Assembly (NCBI RefSeq): GCF_005144585.1
Contig: NZ_SSMQ01000013.1
Location: forward strand, 62,001-126,000
Source of the DNA: Polyangium fumosum
Lineage (GTDB): Bacteria; Myxococcota_A; Polyangia; Polyangiales; Polyangiaceae
Direction of reading: 5' to 3'
Length of the DNA: 64,000 bases
Position 1 is the first letter of the stretch, and every line of letters begins with the position of its first letter. Both the position numbers and the translations under genes were made by a program. Positions 32,788 to 40,749 of the stretch are shown here, one piece after another. The notes beneath the pieces were generated by a model. It had not been told where the DNA came from. It saw only the letters and a list, made by a program, of their open reading frames with translations, and made no database searches.

Positions 32788-33825
32788 ATGAACGACACGG
32801 AGCACCTGTTTCGACAGCGACCTCGCTCCGACGAGGAGCTCTACGAGCGGCTCGCGGAGATCACGAAGGACGAGCTCCGCAGGGATCTCGTCGCGCGCCT
32901 CGCCGCGCACGGCGCGCTCCCGCGCGAGGTCCCGATCTACGTGCGCGCCTTCGCGTTCCTCGGCCTCACGACGTCGGATCTGCCCGCGCTCACCCGCGTG
33001 CTCCTCGACGCGCGGGCGCCGATCGAGGGGCGCGCCGTCGCGCTCGCGCTCGTACGCTCGGTCGATCCGACGCGCGCGCAGGAGCTCGCGCGGCAGGTCA
33101 CGCAGACCGAGCTCCTCGCCATGAACGACGCGCAGCTCCTCGTGGTGATCGCGGGCATCGCCACGGCGCCTGCGCGCCTGCCCGAGATCTCGGAGAAGGT
33201 CGCGCGCCAGCCGCTCGAATCCCGCCTCGCCCGCTTCGAGCAGATCGAGCGCCTGCGCAAGCGCGCGCGGGTCCCTGCGGCGTTCCTGTACGAAGACCTC
33301 GTTCGTCGTGACGACCTCGGCATCGGCGACGGTGCCGTGGATCGCATCGTCGAGGAGGGCGGCGCGGCGGCCGTGTGGCTGTGCGAGTCGCTCTGGCACG
33401 AGGCGTCGAGCAAGGCGTCACGCGCGCGCTGGGCCGACGTCCTCGCGCGTGTGTTTCGTTCATCGGGACGCGCGAGCGTGGAGGGGGGGCGCGCTCTCGT
33501 GTTCGCCTCGGAGCGGGGCGAGGACGGCGCGCGCACGGCCGTGCTCTCCGTGGAGAGCCCGCTCGATGGATCGCTCACGCTCGCGCGCGTGCACGTGGAC
33601 GCGAGCGGTGCCCTCGCGGATGGCGCGCTCACGACGCTCGCGGACGAACGTGACCTCGAGGATTGGCTCTCCGCAGGTCCGGCGCTCCTGCCTCGTGTCC
33701 CGTCGCCGATGGCCTCGATCGCGCCCTGGGTCGAGGACGCCGCGCGCCGCACGAGCACGCCGCCGCGCGCGGCTCCGTATACCTTCGCGGCGGCGTGCTG
33801 GTTCTCGCTCGCCGCGCGCAGCTAG
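32788..33825 (+). CDS. conserved-looking hypothetical protein at the end of the chemosensory operon
   Basis: A 345-residue soluble, helical protein with no family I recognise. The first 200 residues look like a helical-repeat segment (PALTRVLLDARAPIEGRAVA, RLPEISEKVARQPLESRLAR), perhaps HEAT-like. The rest is mixed (TAVLSVESPLDGSLTLARVH). GGGAAGGGGAG precedes the ATG. It is 52 bp after the kinase-receiver gene, so co-transcription with the Che genes is plausible. Its stop is part of a CTAG shared with the convergent xthA stop. Confidence 0.7.
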   Translation: MNDTEHLFRQRPRSDEELYERLAEITKDELRRDLVARLAAHGALPREVPIYVRAFAFLGLTTSDLPALTRVLLDARAPIEGRAVALALVRSVDPTRAQELARQVTQTELLAMNDAQLLVVIAGIATAPARLPEISEKVARQPLESRLARFEQIERLRKRARVPAAFLYEDLVRRDDLGIGDGAVDRIVEEGGAAAVWLCESLWHEASSKASRARWADVLARVFRSSGRASVEGGRALVFASERGEDGARTAVLSVESPLDGSLTLARVHVDASGALADGALTTLADERDLEDWLSAGPALLPRVPSPMASIAPWVEDAARRTSTPPRAAPYTFAAACWFSLAARS

Positions 33826-34610
33826 CCCACGATCGCGTCCTCCACCTCGACACCCACGGGGCAGTGATCACTGCCCGTCACGTGAGGCGAGAGGAACGCG
33901 CGCTTGAGGTGCTTCGCCGCGCCCTCCGACGCGAGCACGTAATCGATGCGCCACCCGACGTTTTTCGCGCGCACGCCGAACCGCTGGCTCCACCACGAGT
34001 AGTGCCCGGGCCCCGACTCGAAGGCGCGGAACGTATCCACGTAGCCGGCGCGGATCCATCGATCGAGCTCCTCGCGCTCCTCGGAGGTAAACCCGCTCGT
34101 CTTCACGTTTTCCTTCGGCCGCGCGAGGTCGATCTCCCGGTGGGCCGTGTTGAAATCACCCATCACGAGGATCGGATCGCCGCGGCGCTTCCTCGGCTCG
34201 AGCACGTCGAAGAGGCGTCGGTAGAACGCGAGCTTGAACGGGATGCGGCTGTTGTCCCGGTTCTGCCCGCTGCCGTTCGGGAAGTACACGTTCGCCAGCG
34301 TGAGCCGACCAAAGCGTGCGATCTGCACGCGCCCCTCGGCGTCGAACGCCGCGTCCTTCATCGACGTCGTGACCCGATCGGCGGGCAGCCGCGAGAGCAG
34401 CCCCACGCCGCTGTACCCCGGTCGTTCGGCCGACGAGAACGCGCGCAGCCACGCGCCGCCGATCGACTCCAGGCACGGCCCGAGCTGCGCCTCCTGCGCG
34501 CGCACCTCCTGGATGCCCACGATGTCGGCCCGCTCCTCCGCGAGCCACGTGCAGAACCCTTTTCCGAGGACCGAGCGCAGCCCATTCACGTTCCAGCTCA
34601 CGATCTTCAT
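33822..34610 (-). CDS. xthA: exodeoxyribonuclease III
   Basis: A 262-residue AP endonuclease/exonuclease III of usual length. Active-site segments present: SWNVNGLRS, GIQEVRAQ (metal-binding Glu), GDFNTAHREIDLA, WRIDYVLAS and GSDHCPVGVEV (catalytic Asp-His). It repairs abasic sites and has 3'-5' exonuclease activity. The gene is convergent with 32788-33825, with the stops overlapping in a CTAG. Confidence 0.95.
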   Translation of the reverse strand: MKIVSWNVNGLRSVLGKGFCTWLAEERADIVGIQEVRAQEAQLGPCLESIGGAWLRAFSSAERPGYSGVGLLSRLPADRVTTSMKDAAFDAEGRVQIARFGRLTLANVYFPNGSGQNRDNSRIPFKLAFYRRLFDVLEPRKRRGDPILVMGDFNTAHREIDLARPKENVKTSGFTSEEREELDRWIRAGYVDTFRAFESGPGHYSWWSQRFGVRAKNVGWRIDYVLASEGAAKHLKRAFLSPHVTGSDHCPVGVEVEDAIVG

Positions 34611-34757
34611 GCGTCGAAGACAGCTCTAGGGTTTGGCCGGGCCATGTCAAGGAAAACCAGTCCTCGGCCGGGAGATGTCGAGCAAGCGCTCGGTTTTTAC
34701 CCGCGCGGGGGCTCCCGTGTCCGAAGCTCCCGGACATCCCATCGAGGAGGGACTCGC

Positions 34758-35585
34758 ATGAACACGCGCGCTTTCGCCATCGCCCTGTTGATCCCCGCCA
34801 CGCTCGCCACCACGTCCTGCCGCAAGCAGGAAGAGATGACGACGGCCGAGGCCCTGCAAGCCGTGCAAGAGGCCAGCATCTCGGGCGACGCCGAGAACGT
34901 CACCTCGGGCAGCATCGAGATCACCACCGACTTCACCATCGGTCAGGCCGCCGAGGCCGCCGCGCAGGAGATCCGCGACTTCGTCACCTCGCAGCTCCCC
35001 TGCGCCGCCGTCACGCTCGCAGGCGCCAAGCTCACGGTCGAGTACGGCAAGAACCCCGGGAGCTGCACCTACAAGGGCAACACCTACAGCGGCACGCACG
35101 AGATCACGGTCACGAAGAACGAGATGAGCGACGTGGTCGTGAACCATACGTGGTCCAAGCTTTCGAACGGCCGCGTCGAGGTGAGCGGCACGGCCGAGGT
35201 GACGTGGAGCGCGAGCGACAAGACCCGCCACGTCGCGCACGAGCTCGACTGGACGCGCCTCTCGGACGGCAAGACCGGCAAAGGCACGGGCGATCGCACG
35301 CAAAGGCCACTCGAAGGCGGGCTCGCCGAGGGCTTTCAGGTCGACGGCGCGCGCTCATGGACAGGGCAGGGCGGCACGTGGGACCTCGCGATCGAGGGCG
35401 TGCAGTTCCGCTGGGTCGATCCCGTGCCGCAGGCAGGGACCTACAGGCTCGCCGATCCCAAGGAGCGCTCGATCGAGATGAGCTTCGGTCGCGTCGACGA
35501 GGACACCATCGAGGTCACGCTGAAGAGCGGCGCGAAGTCGTTCTCGTTCAACGTCTCAAAGGCGGGGACCGTCTCCGAGTCCTGA
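34758..35585 (+). CDS. lipoprotein of unknown function
   Basis: A 275-residue protein from ATG 34758, with GAGGAGGG 7 nt upstream. Signal peptide (MNTRAFAIALLIPATL) with lipobox ATTSCRK. The mature part is beta-rich (GSIEITTDFTIGQAAEAAAQ, YSGTHEITVTKNEMSDVVVN, VEVSGTAEVTWSASDKTRHV), with two Cys that could pair (QLPCAAV and GSCTYKG). I recognise no family. The open frame upstream runs antisense through xthA and is spurious. It ends 21 bp before repeat element C. Confidence 0.8.
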   Translation: MNTRAFAIALLIPATLATTSCRKQEEMTTAEALQAVQEASISGDAENVTSGSIEITTDFTIGQAAEAAAQEIRDFVTSQLPCAAVTLAGAKLTVEYGKNPGSCTYKGNTYSGTHEITVTKNEMSDVVVNHTWSKLSNGRVEVSGTAEVTWSASDKTRHVAHELDWTRLSDGKTGKGTGDRTQRPLEGGLAEGFQVDGARSWTGQGGTWDLAIEGVQFRWVDPVPQAGTYRLADPKERSIEMSFGRVDEDTIEVTLKSGAKSFSFNVSKAGTVSES

Positions 35586-35605
35586 GAGCGGGGCCGCTGC
35601 GTCTC

Positions 35606-35752
35606 GCCGGGGTTTCACCCCGGACCCGACCAGGGGTTGTCCACCCCTGGACCCGGACCAGGGCCAGCCCTGGACCTTTGGTGCATCGACCGCGATGCGG
35701 TCGATGCACAGGCGCAGGAGGTTCACTCGCGCGACGCCTGGGCAACGCCCTC
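35606..35752. repeat. composite intergenic element, copy C (short, no core)
   Basis: The left end at 35606-35665 matches copies A and B almost base for base, including the CCAGGGG-ttgtcca-CCCCTGG hairpin. One long hairpin (35681-35709) and a remnant of the right end (GCCTGGGCAACGCCC, about 35736-35750) follow. The second hairpin and the core are missing. It again lies between convergent units: the lipoprotein gene and the minus-strand tRNAs. Confidence 0.75.
35681..35709. repeat. element C hairpin (different arm sequence, same design)
   Basis: GTGCATCGACCGC, loop GAT, GCGGTCGATGCAC: a 13-bp perfect stem with a 3-nt loop. The arms are unrelated to those in copies A and B, but the stem and loop sizes are the same. 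Confidence 0.85.
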
Positions 35753-35805
35753 GGAGATCTCCGCACATCGCGCGGGCAGGGGAGCGCCGGGCGGGCAGAC
35801 AAAAG

Positions 35806-35841
35806 CAAAACAGCCGAACCCTTTCGGGATCGGCTGTTTTG
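35806..35841 (-). terminator. rho-independent terminator of the tRNA transcript
   Basis: CAAAACAGCCGA (35806-35817) pairs with TCGGCTGTTTTG (35830-35841) as a 12-bp stem. On the minus strand the stem runs into TTTTGCTTTTG. It is 18 bp beyond the 3' end of tRNA-Asp. Confidence 0.88.
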
Positions 35842-35858
35842 TACTGCATGCAGGGAAG

Positions 35859-35932
<74 letters not shown>

Positions 35933-36070
35933 AATGTGGCGAACTGCGTCGTCGCTGTTTCTTTCTCGCTGACGGGGCCGGTATCTACCAGCCTTGTTTC
36001 CCGTTTGCAAGCCCCTGTTTTCTTTTTTCTTTCCGCCGCCGACCCTCATCAACTTCGATAAGGAGCCGGG

Positions 36071-36142
36071 TGGGCGGGACAGGGTTCGAACCTGCGACCA
36101 TCGGCTTGTAAGGCCAATGCTCTACCGCTGAGCTACCCGCCC
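36071..36142 (-). tRNA. tRNA-Val (TAC)
   Basis: Acceptor GGGCGGG/CCCGCCC, D arm GCTCAGCGGTAGAGC, anticodon loop CTTACAA (anticodon TAC), T arm GCAGGTTCGAACCCTGT and discriminator A. CCA is not encoded. A promoter lies just upstream, and tRNA-Asp follows after 138 bp. Confidence 0.95.
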
Positions 36143-36159
36143 CGACGGAGAGGCCGCGG

Positions 36160-36187
36160 AGTCTACTCAGGGAGCCTTTTCCGTCAA
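36160..36187 (-). promoter_or_regulatory. tRNA operon promoter
   Basis: On the minus strand TTGACG (36187-36182), 16-bp spacer, TAGACT (36165-36160). The -10 ends 17 bp before the 5' end of tRNA-Val, as expected for a short-leader tRNA promoter. Confidence 0.7.
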
Positions 36188-36326
36188 GAGGTTTTTTTCT
36201 GGGGCGGATCCCGCCACGCCAAACTTCCGCCCGCCCGGACAATCGGGCTAGAGTCGACGGCGCGGGCGCACGATCGAAGGCGCGCCCTGGCCGCTTCGGG
36301 CGGCCCGAGGAGGAACGGAGAGTCGC

Positions 36327-37307
36327 ATGACGGAGCGGATCGGCATTCTCGCTGGCTGGGAGCAGTCCTTCCCCCAGGCGTTCATCGATCGGTGCAACCG
36401 GGTCCCGGGCATCCACGCGGAGTTCGCGAAGATCGGAGGGACGCCGGAGCGCTTCGTCTCTCCGTACCGCGTCCTCGTCGACCGCATCAGCCAGGAGGTC
36501 AAGCACTACCGCTTCTACCTCAAGGCCGCGGCGCTCGGCGGCGCGTACGTCATCAACGACCCCCTCTGGTGGAGCGCCGACGACAAGTTCTTCGGCTACT
36601 CGCTCGCCTCGCGCCTCGGCGTCGCCACGCCGCGCACGGTGATGCTCCCGCAGAAGGACTACATCCCCGCGATCGACAAGAACCGCTCGCTGCGCAACCT
36701 CGAGTTCCCGCTGAACTGGGAAGCGATCGTCGACTACGTGAAGTTCCCCGCGATCCTCAAGCCCGCCGACGGCGGCGGCTGGAAGGACGTGACGGTCGTG
36801 CGCACGCCGGGGGATCTGCTCCGCGCGTACAACGACTCGAACCTCAACGTGATGACGCTGCAGGAGTTCATCGACTTCGACGACTACGCGCGCTGTATCT
36901 GCATCGGCCGCGAGCGTGTCCTCACGATCCAGTACGACCCGAAGCAAATCGGCCCGACCGGGCTCCGCGGTCGTTACATCTTCCGCGACCAGGAGCGCTG
37001 GCTGCCGCAGGATCTGCACGACCGCATCGTCAACGACGCGCTGCGCCTGAACCACGCGCTCGGCTACGACATGAACTCGGTCGAGTTCGCCATCAAGGAT
37101 GGCGTCCCCTACGCCATCGACTTCACGAACCCCGCGCCCGACATGCACATCGAGCACCTCGGCGAGCGCTTCTTCGACACGGTCACCGACTGGATGGTCG
37201 ACTTCTGCGTCCGCGCCGCCAAGGAAGGCCGCACGATCCGCGACCGTTACGCCTGGAGCAAGATGGCGGCCGAAGTCGAACCCATCCGGTGGGATAGAAG
37301 CACGTGA
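36327..37307 (+). CDS. ATP-grasp ligase (RimK-like)
   Basis: A 326-residue protein. The ATP-grasp core is visible: FPAILKPADGGGWKDVTVV (nucleotide-binding strand and Gly loop), MTLQEFIDFDDYARCICIG, and the C-terminal metal-binding segment NSVEFAIKDGVPYAIDFTNP. The N-terminal domain (about 1-110) has HYRFYLKAAALGGAYVIND and FFGYSLASRLGVATPRTVML, the pre-ATP-grasp pattern of amino-acid and peptide ligases. Such enzymes join a carboxylate to an amine through an acyl-phosphate. It is the first of three overlapping ligase genes (GTGA with the next). Substrate unknown. GGAG lies upstream of the ATG. It could instead be a protein-modifying glutamate ligase. Confidence 0.82.
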   Translation: MTERIGILAGWEQSFPQAFIDRCNRVPGIHAEFAKIGGTPERFVSPYRVLVDRISQEVKHYRFYLKAAALGGAYVINDPLWWSADDKFFGYSLASRLGVATPRTVMLPQKDYIPAIDKNRSLRNLEFPLNWEAIVDYVKFPAILKPADGGGWKDVTVVRTPGDLLRAYNDSNLNVMTLQEFIDFDDYARCICIGRERVLTIQYDPKQIGPTGLRGRYIFRDQERWLPQDLHDRIVNDALRLNHALGYDMNSVEFAIKDGVPYAIDFTNPAPDMHIEHLGERFFDTVTDWMVDFCVRAAKEGRTIRDRYAWSKMAAEVEPIRWDRST

Positions 37308-38695
37308 CCCACCACGAGCGGCCGTCGAAGCACCCCTTCACCGCCGCGCTCGACGCAGCCGTCGACCGCTACCACGACGCGCTCACGGCTTACGTAGATC
37401 GAGGGGGCGAGGATCACCTCGCCCTGCTCGAGCGCATGGTGGCGCGAGGCGCCGTCTTCGCTGGTCGTCCTCTCTGCACGTTCCTCCGCCCGAACTTCGT
37501 CCTCCGCGCCCAGTACAACCTGCTCCTCGGAGCGCTCCGGCACTTCCGCAGCGCCGTCATCAAGGCGAAGGATCTCGTCCTCGCGGACCCCACGCTTCTC
37601 GAGCTCATGGGTCTGACCGACGGCGAGCGGCGGCTCTTCTCCTACAACCCGGCCTTCGAGTCCGTCGGCGTCGTCACGCGCCTCGACGCGATCCTCGCAG
37701 GCTCCGATCTCTCGTTCGTCGAGCTCAACGCCGAGGGCGCCTTCGGCCCGAGCTACGCCGACCGGCTCACCGAGCTCTTCGAGGCCTTCCAGCCGATGCG
37801 CGAGTTCGCCCGCATCTCGCCGATCACGCCGGTCTACGCGGGCAACTCCCTCGTCGGATCGATCCTCGACGCGTGGCACGAGTTCGGCGGGACGCACGTC
37901 CCGAAGGTCGCCGTCGTCGACTGGCAGGAGGTCGCGACGCGGACCGAGTTCGACATGATCTGCGAGCGCTTCCGGCTGCACGGCATCCCGGCGCGCTTCG
38001 TCGATCCACGCGAGCTCGAGTACCGCGACGGCAAGCTCTCGGCGAAGGGCGAGGAGATCGATCTCGTCTACCGCCGCGTGCTCACGAGCGAGCTGCTCGG
38101 CCGTGAGGACGAGGTACGGCCGCTCATCGAGGCGTACAAGGCGCGCGTCGTGTGCGTCGTGAACAGCTTTCGCGCGAAGCTGCTCGACAAGAAGGTCCTC
38201 TTCGCCTTGCTCTTCGATCCGCGCGTGATGTCGCTCTACACGAAGGACGAGAGCGTCGCCGTGCACCAGTTCATCCCGTGGACGAGGCGCGTCGAGGAGA
38301 TGAAGACCGAAGGCCCGGACGGCGAGGAGATCGACCTCGTCCCGTGGGCGCGTGACAACCGCGCGCGCCTCGTGATCAAGCCGAACGACGAGGTCGGCGG
38401 CCGCGGCGTGGTGATCGGCGCGAACGTGGAGAGCAGCGTGTGGGAGCGAGCGTTGAAGCTCGCGCTCGTCGATCCGTCCGTTTTGCAGCTCCGCGTTTCG
38501 CTGCCGACGGCGATGTTTCCGGAGGTCGGCGCGGCGGGCGAGCTCTACTTCTCGCGGCGCCACATCGAGCTCGATCCGATCCTGTTTCGCGGCGAGCTCG
38601 GCGGTATGCTGGGCAGGTTATCCGCGACGAACATGTGTAACGTTCATGCGGGGGCGGGAACGGTCCCCACGTTCATCATCGAGGGAGATTCATGA
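37304..38695 (+). CDS. circularly permuted ATP-grasp / glutathionylspermidine-synthase-like ligase
   Basis: A 463-residue protein. Recognisable segments are FVELNAEGAFGPSYADRLTE, VDWQEVATRTEFDMICERF, EIDLVYRRVL, VVNSFRAKLLDKKVLFALLF, LVIKPNDEVGGRGVVIG and PTAMFPEVGA. The order (acidic metal site before the lysine/glycine nucleotide loop) fits circularly permuted ATP-grasp enzymes such as those of the glutathionylspermidine synthetase group. It should form an amide bond with ATP. GTG 37304 overlaps the preceding TGA, and its own TGA overlaps the next ATG, so all three ligases are coupled. Product unknown. Confidence 0.8.
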   Translation: MTHHERPSKHPFTAALDAAVDRYHDALTAYVDRGGEDHLALLERMVARGAVFAGRPLCTFLRPNFVLRAQYNLLLGALRHFRSAVIKAKDLVLADPTLLELMGLTDGERRLFSYNPAFESVGVVTRLDAILAGSDLSFVELNAEGAFGPSYADRLTELFEAFQPMREFARISPITPVYAGNSLVGSILDAWHEFGGTHVPKVAVVDWQEVATRTEFDMICERFRLHGIPARFVDPRELEYRDGKLSAKGEEIDLVYRRVLTSELLGREDEVRPLIEAYKARVVCVVNSFRAKLLDKKVLFALLFDPRVMSLYTKDESVAVHQFIPWTRRVEEMKTEGPDGEEIDLVPWARDNRARLVIKPNDEVGGRGVVIGANVESSVWERALKLALVDPSVLQLRVSLPTAMFPEVGAAGELYFSRRHIELDPILFRGELGGMLGRLSATNMCNVHAGAGTVPTFIIEGDS

Positions 38696-39819
38696 GCACC
38701 ACGGTCCAGGGTCTGCTCGACGGTCAATTCACGCTCGGCATCGAGGAAGAGTTTCAGATCGTCCACCCCGAGACGCGCGAGCTCCGCTCGTACGTGAGTC
38801 AGCTCCTCGAGGGGGGGAAGCACTCGGTCCTGCGCGAGCGCGTGCGGCCCGAGATGCACCAGTCCGTCGTCGAGACGGGCACGGGCATCTGCCGCGACAT
38901 CCGGCAAGCGCGCCAGGAGATCTGCGAGCTGCGCGGGGAGCTCAGCGCGCTCGCGGGCAAGCACGGCCTCCGGATCGTCGCGGCCGGCACGCATCCTTTC
39001 AGCGACTGGAAGAAGCAGGAGATCACCGACGGCGAGCGCTACAAGGTGATCGTCGAGGACCTGCAGGACGTCGCGCGCGCGAACCTGATCTTCGGCCTCC
39101 ACGTCCACGTCGGCATCAAGGACAAGGAGGTCGCGATGGCGCTCGCGAACCAGGTCCGTTACTTCCTGCCGCACCTCCTCGCGCTCTCGACGAGCTCGCC
39201 GTTCTGGCTCGGCCGCGCGACAGGCCTGAAGAGCATCCGCAGCGAGATCTTCAAGCGCTTCCCGCGCACGGGCATCCCGGGCCACTTCGACTCGTACGCG
39301 CAGTTCCAGTCGTACGTCGAGCTGCTCGTGAAGACGGGCTGTATCGACAACGCGAAGAAGATCTGGTGGGACGTCCGCGCCCATCCGTTCTTCGACACGG
39401 TCGAGGTGCGCATCTGCGACATGACGACGCGCATCGACGACACCGTCGCGCTGACGGCGCTCATCCAGGCGCTCATGGGCAAGCTCTACCTGCTCTACCG
39501 GAAGAACATGGGCTTCCGCGAGTACGCGCGCGAGCTCATCGAGGAGAACAAGTGGCGCGCGCTGCGCTACGGCATCGACGGCCAGCTCATCGACTTCGGC
39601 AAGCAGGAGCAGTTGCCTGTGCGCGTGCTCATCGGCGAGCTGCTCGACTTCGTCGAGGAGGCCGCGGCCATCTTCAAGTCCGAGGCCGATCTGGATCGCA
39701 TCCGCGGCATCCTCCGGGAGGGGACGAGCGCGGACAAACAGCTCGCCGTCTTCCAGAAGACGCAGAGCGTGCAGGCCATCGTCGATCATCTGATCGAGCA
39801 GACCGCGATGGGCGCCTGA
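38692..39819 (+). CDS. GCS2-type carboxylate-amine ligase (YbdK-like)
   Basis: A 375-residue protein of the glutamate-cysteine ligase type-2 family. The family motifs are TLGIEEEFQIVHPETREL at the N-terminus, QSVVETGTGICRDI, GTHPFSDW, FGLHVHVGI and DTVEVRICDMTT. Length is normal. Family members ligate glutamate or other amino acids to amines, but many, like E. coli YbdK, have weak GCL activity and unknown true substrates. Start overlaps the previous stop (ATGA). The combination with two ATP-grasp genes suggests a short peptide-like metabolite or peptide tag. It is followed by 123 bp without a gene. Confidence 0.9.
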   Translation: MSTTVQGLLDGQFTLGIEEEFQIVHPETRELRSYVSQLLEGGKHSVLRERVRPEMHQSVVETGTGICRDIRQARQEICELRGELSALAGKHGLRIVAAGTHPFSDWKKQEITDGERYKVIVEDLQDVARANLIFGLHVHVGIKDKEVAMALANQVRYFLPHLLALSTSSPFWLGRATGLKSIRSEIFKRFPRTGIPGHFDSYAQFQSYVELLVKTGCIDNAKKIWWDVRAHPFFDTVEVRICDMTTRIDDTVALTALIQALMGKLYLLYRKNMGFREYARELIEENKWRALRYGIDGQLIDFGKQEQLPVRVLIGELLDFVEEAAAIFKSEADLDRIRGILREGTSADKQLAVFQKTQSVQAIVDHLIEQTAMGA

Positions 39820-39942
39820 GCGCTCCCGTTTGCGCCCATCCTCGTCCAAAAATCGAAAAGATCCGGGTACTTGGCCTTCGGTCAGGCGCCTTTCGTCACC
39901 GAGGATTTCTGTCCGGGCCCTCCGCGGTGATACCGTGCGCTC

Positions 39943-40716
39943 GTGGGAACGAAGAGAGCGTTGCATCGGGTCGCCGCCCTCGCCGTGACGGGGCTCGTGG
40001 TGTCCGTGGGAGCGGTGAGCTGCACGTCCACGGAGTTCATCCAGGAGCCGCCGGGTCAGCCGACCGATCGTGCTTCGGGGGCCGTGCCCGCGGGCGCGAT
40101 CGGGGTGTGCAAGCGTGAGGGGACGAAGCGCCCGCCCGTCGTGAGCGAGAAGCTCTGGGAGCACGCGAAGCCGTGCACGACGAAGACGCCCGAGAAGTAC
40201 ATCCGGCTCGGCTACTCGGACAAAGACGACCCCGGCGTCGAGGCGCAGAACGAGCAGATCCTCGCGGCGCTGCGCGAAGGGCCGAAGGAAGACGGCGGCA
40301 ACAACCAGTTCGTCGCGATGCTCCGAGGCGTGCGTCAACGCTCGCTCGACATCCCTTCGCTGCGCTACCGCGTCTCGCGCGACACGACGTCGGCAGGCGC
40401 CTGCGACTTCACGTACATGCTCAACACGATGGGCAAGTCGCGCGAGAAGATCGAGCGCGACGCCTGCACGGCCGAGGTCTACGACTCCGAGGAGCGCAAG
40501 GAGGTCTGCCTCTTCGACAAGCCCGAGGGCCTGTGGCTGACGTCCGGCTGGGCTTGCCTCATGAACGTGCGCGCGCTCGGGTCGGATCAGTCCTGCCATC
40601 GTTTGTGTGCATACGATGACTACTGCGCGCGTCAGGTGAGCTGCGCGGGCGCGGACGTCGATCTGCTCCTGTGCGCGATGGGCGTCTGTTTGCCCGAGCA
40701 GACCGGCCTGTACTGA
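39943..40716 (+). CDS. Cys-rich lipoprotein, hypothetical
   Basis: A 257-residue protein starting at GTG 39943. Signal peptide (HRVAALAVTGLVVSVGAV) with lipobox VSCTS. The mature part contains 12 or more Cys, concentrated in the C-terminal third (SCHRLCAYDDYCARQVSC, LLLCAMGVCLP), so disulfides are likely. No family recognised. It may belong to the ligase transcript, but a 123-bp gap separates them. Start codon uncertain, with no strong Shine-Dalgarno site. Confidence 0.7.
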   Translation: MGTKRALHRVAALAVTGLVVSVGAVSCTSTEFIQEPPGQPTDRASGAVPAGAIGVCKREGTKRPPVVSEKLWEHAKPCTTKTPEKYIRLGYSDKDDPGVEAQNEQILAALREGPKEDGGNNQFVAMLRGVRQRSLDIPSLRYRVSRDTTSAGACDFTYMLNTMGKSREKIERDACTAEVYDSEERKEVCLFDKPEGLWLTSGWACLMNVRALGSDQSCHRLCAYDDYCARQVSCAGADVDLLLCAMGVCLPEQTGLY

Positions 40717-40749
40717 GGAGACGCTCGGCCCGCCGCGGAAGGCGGCGGG

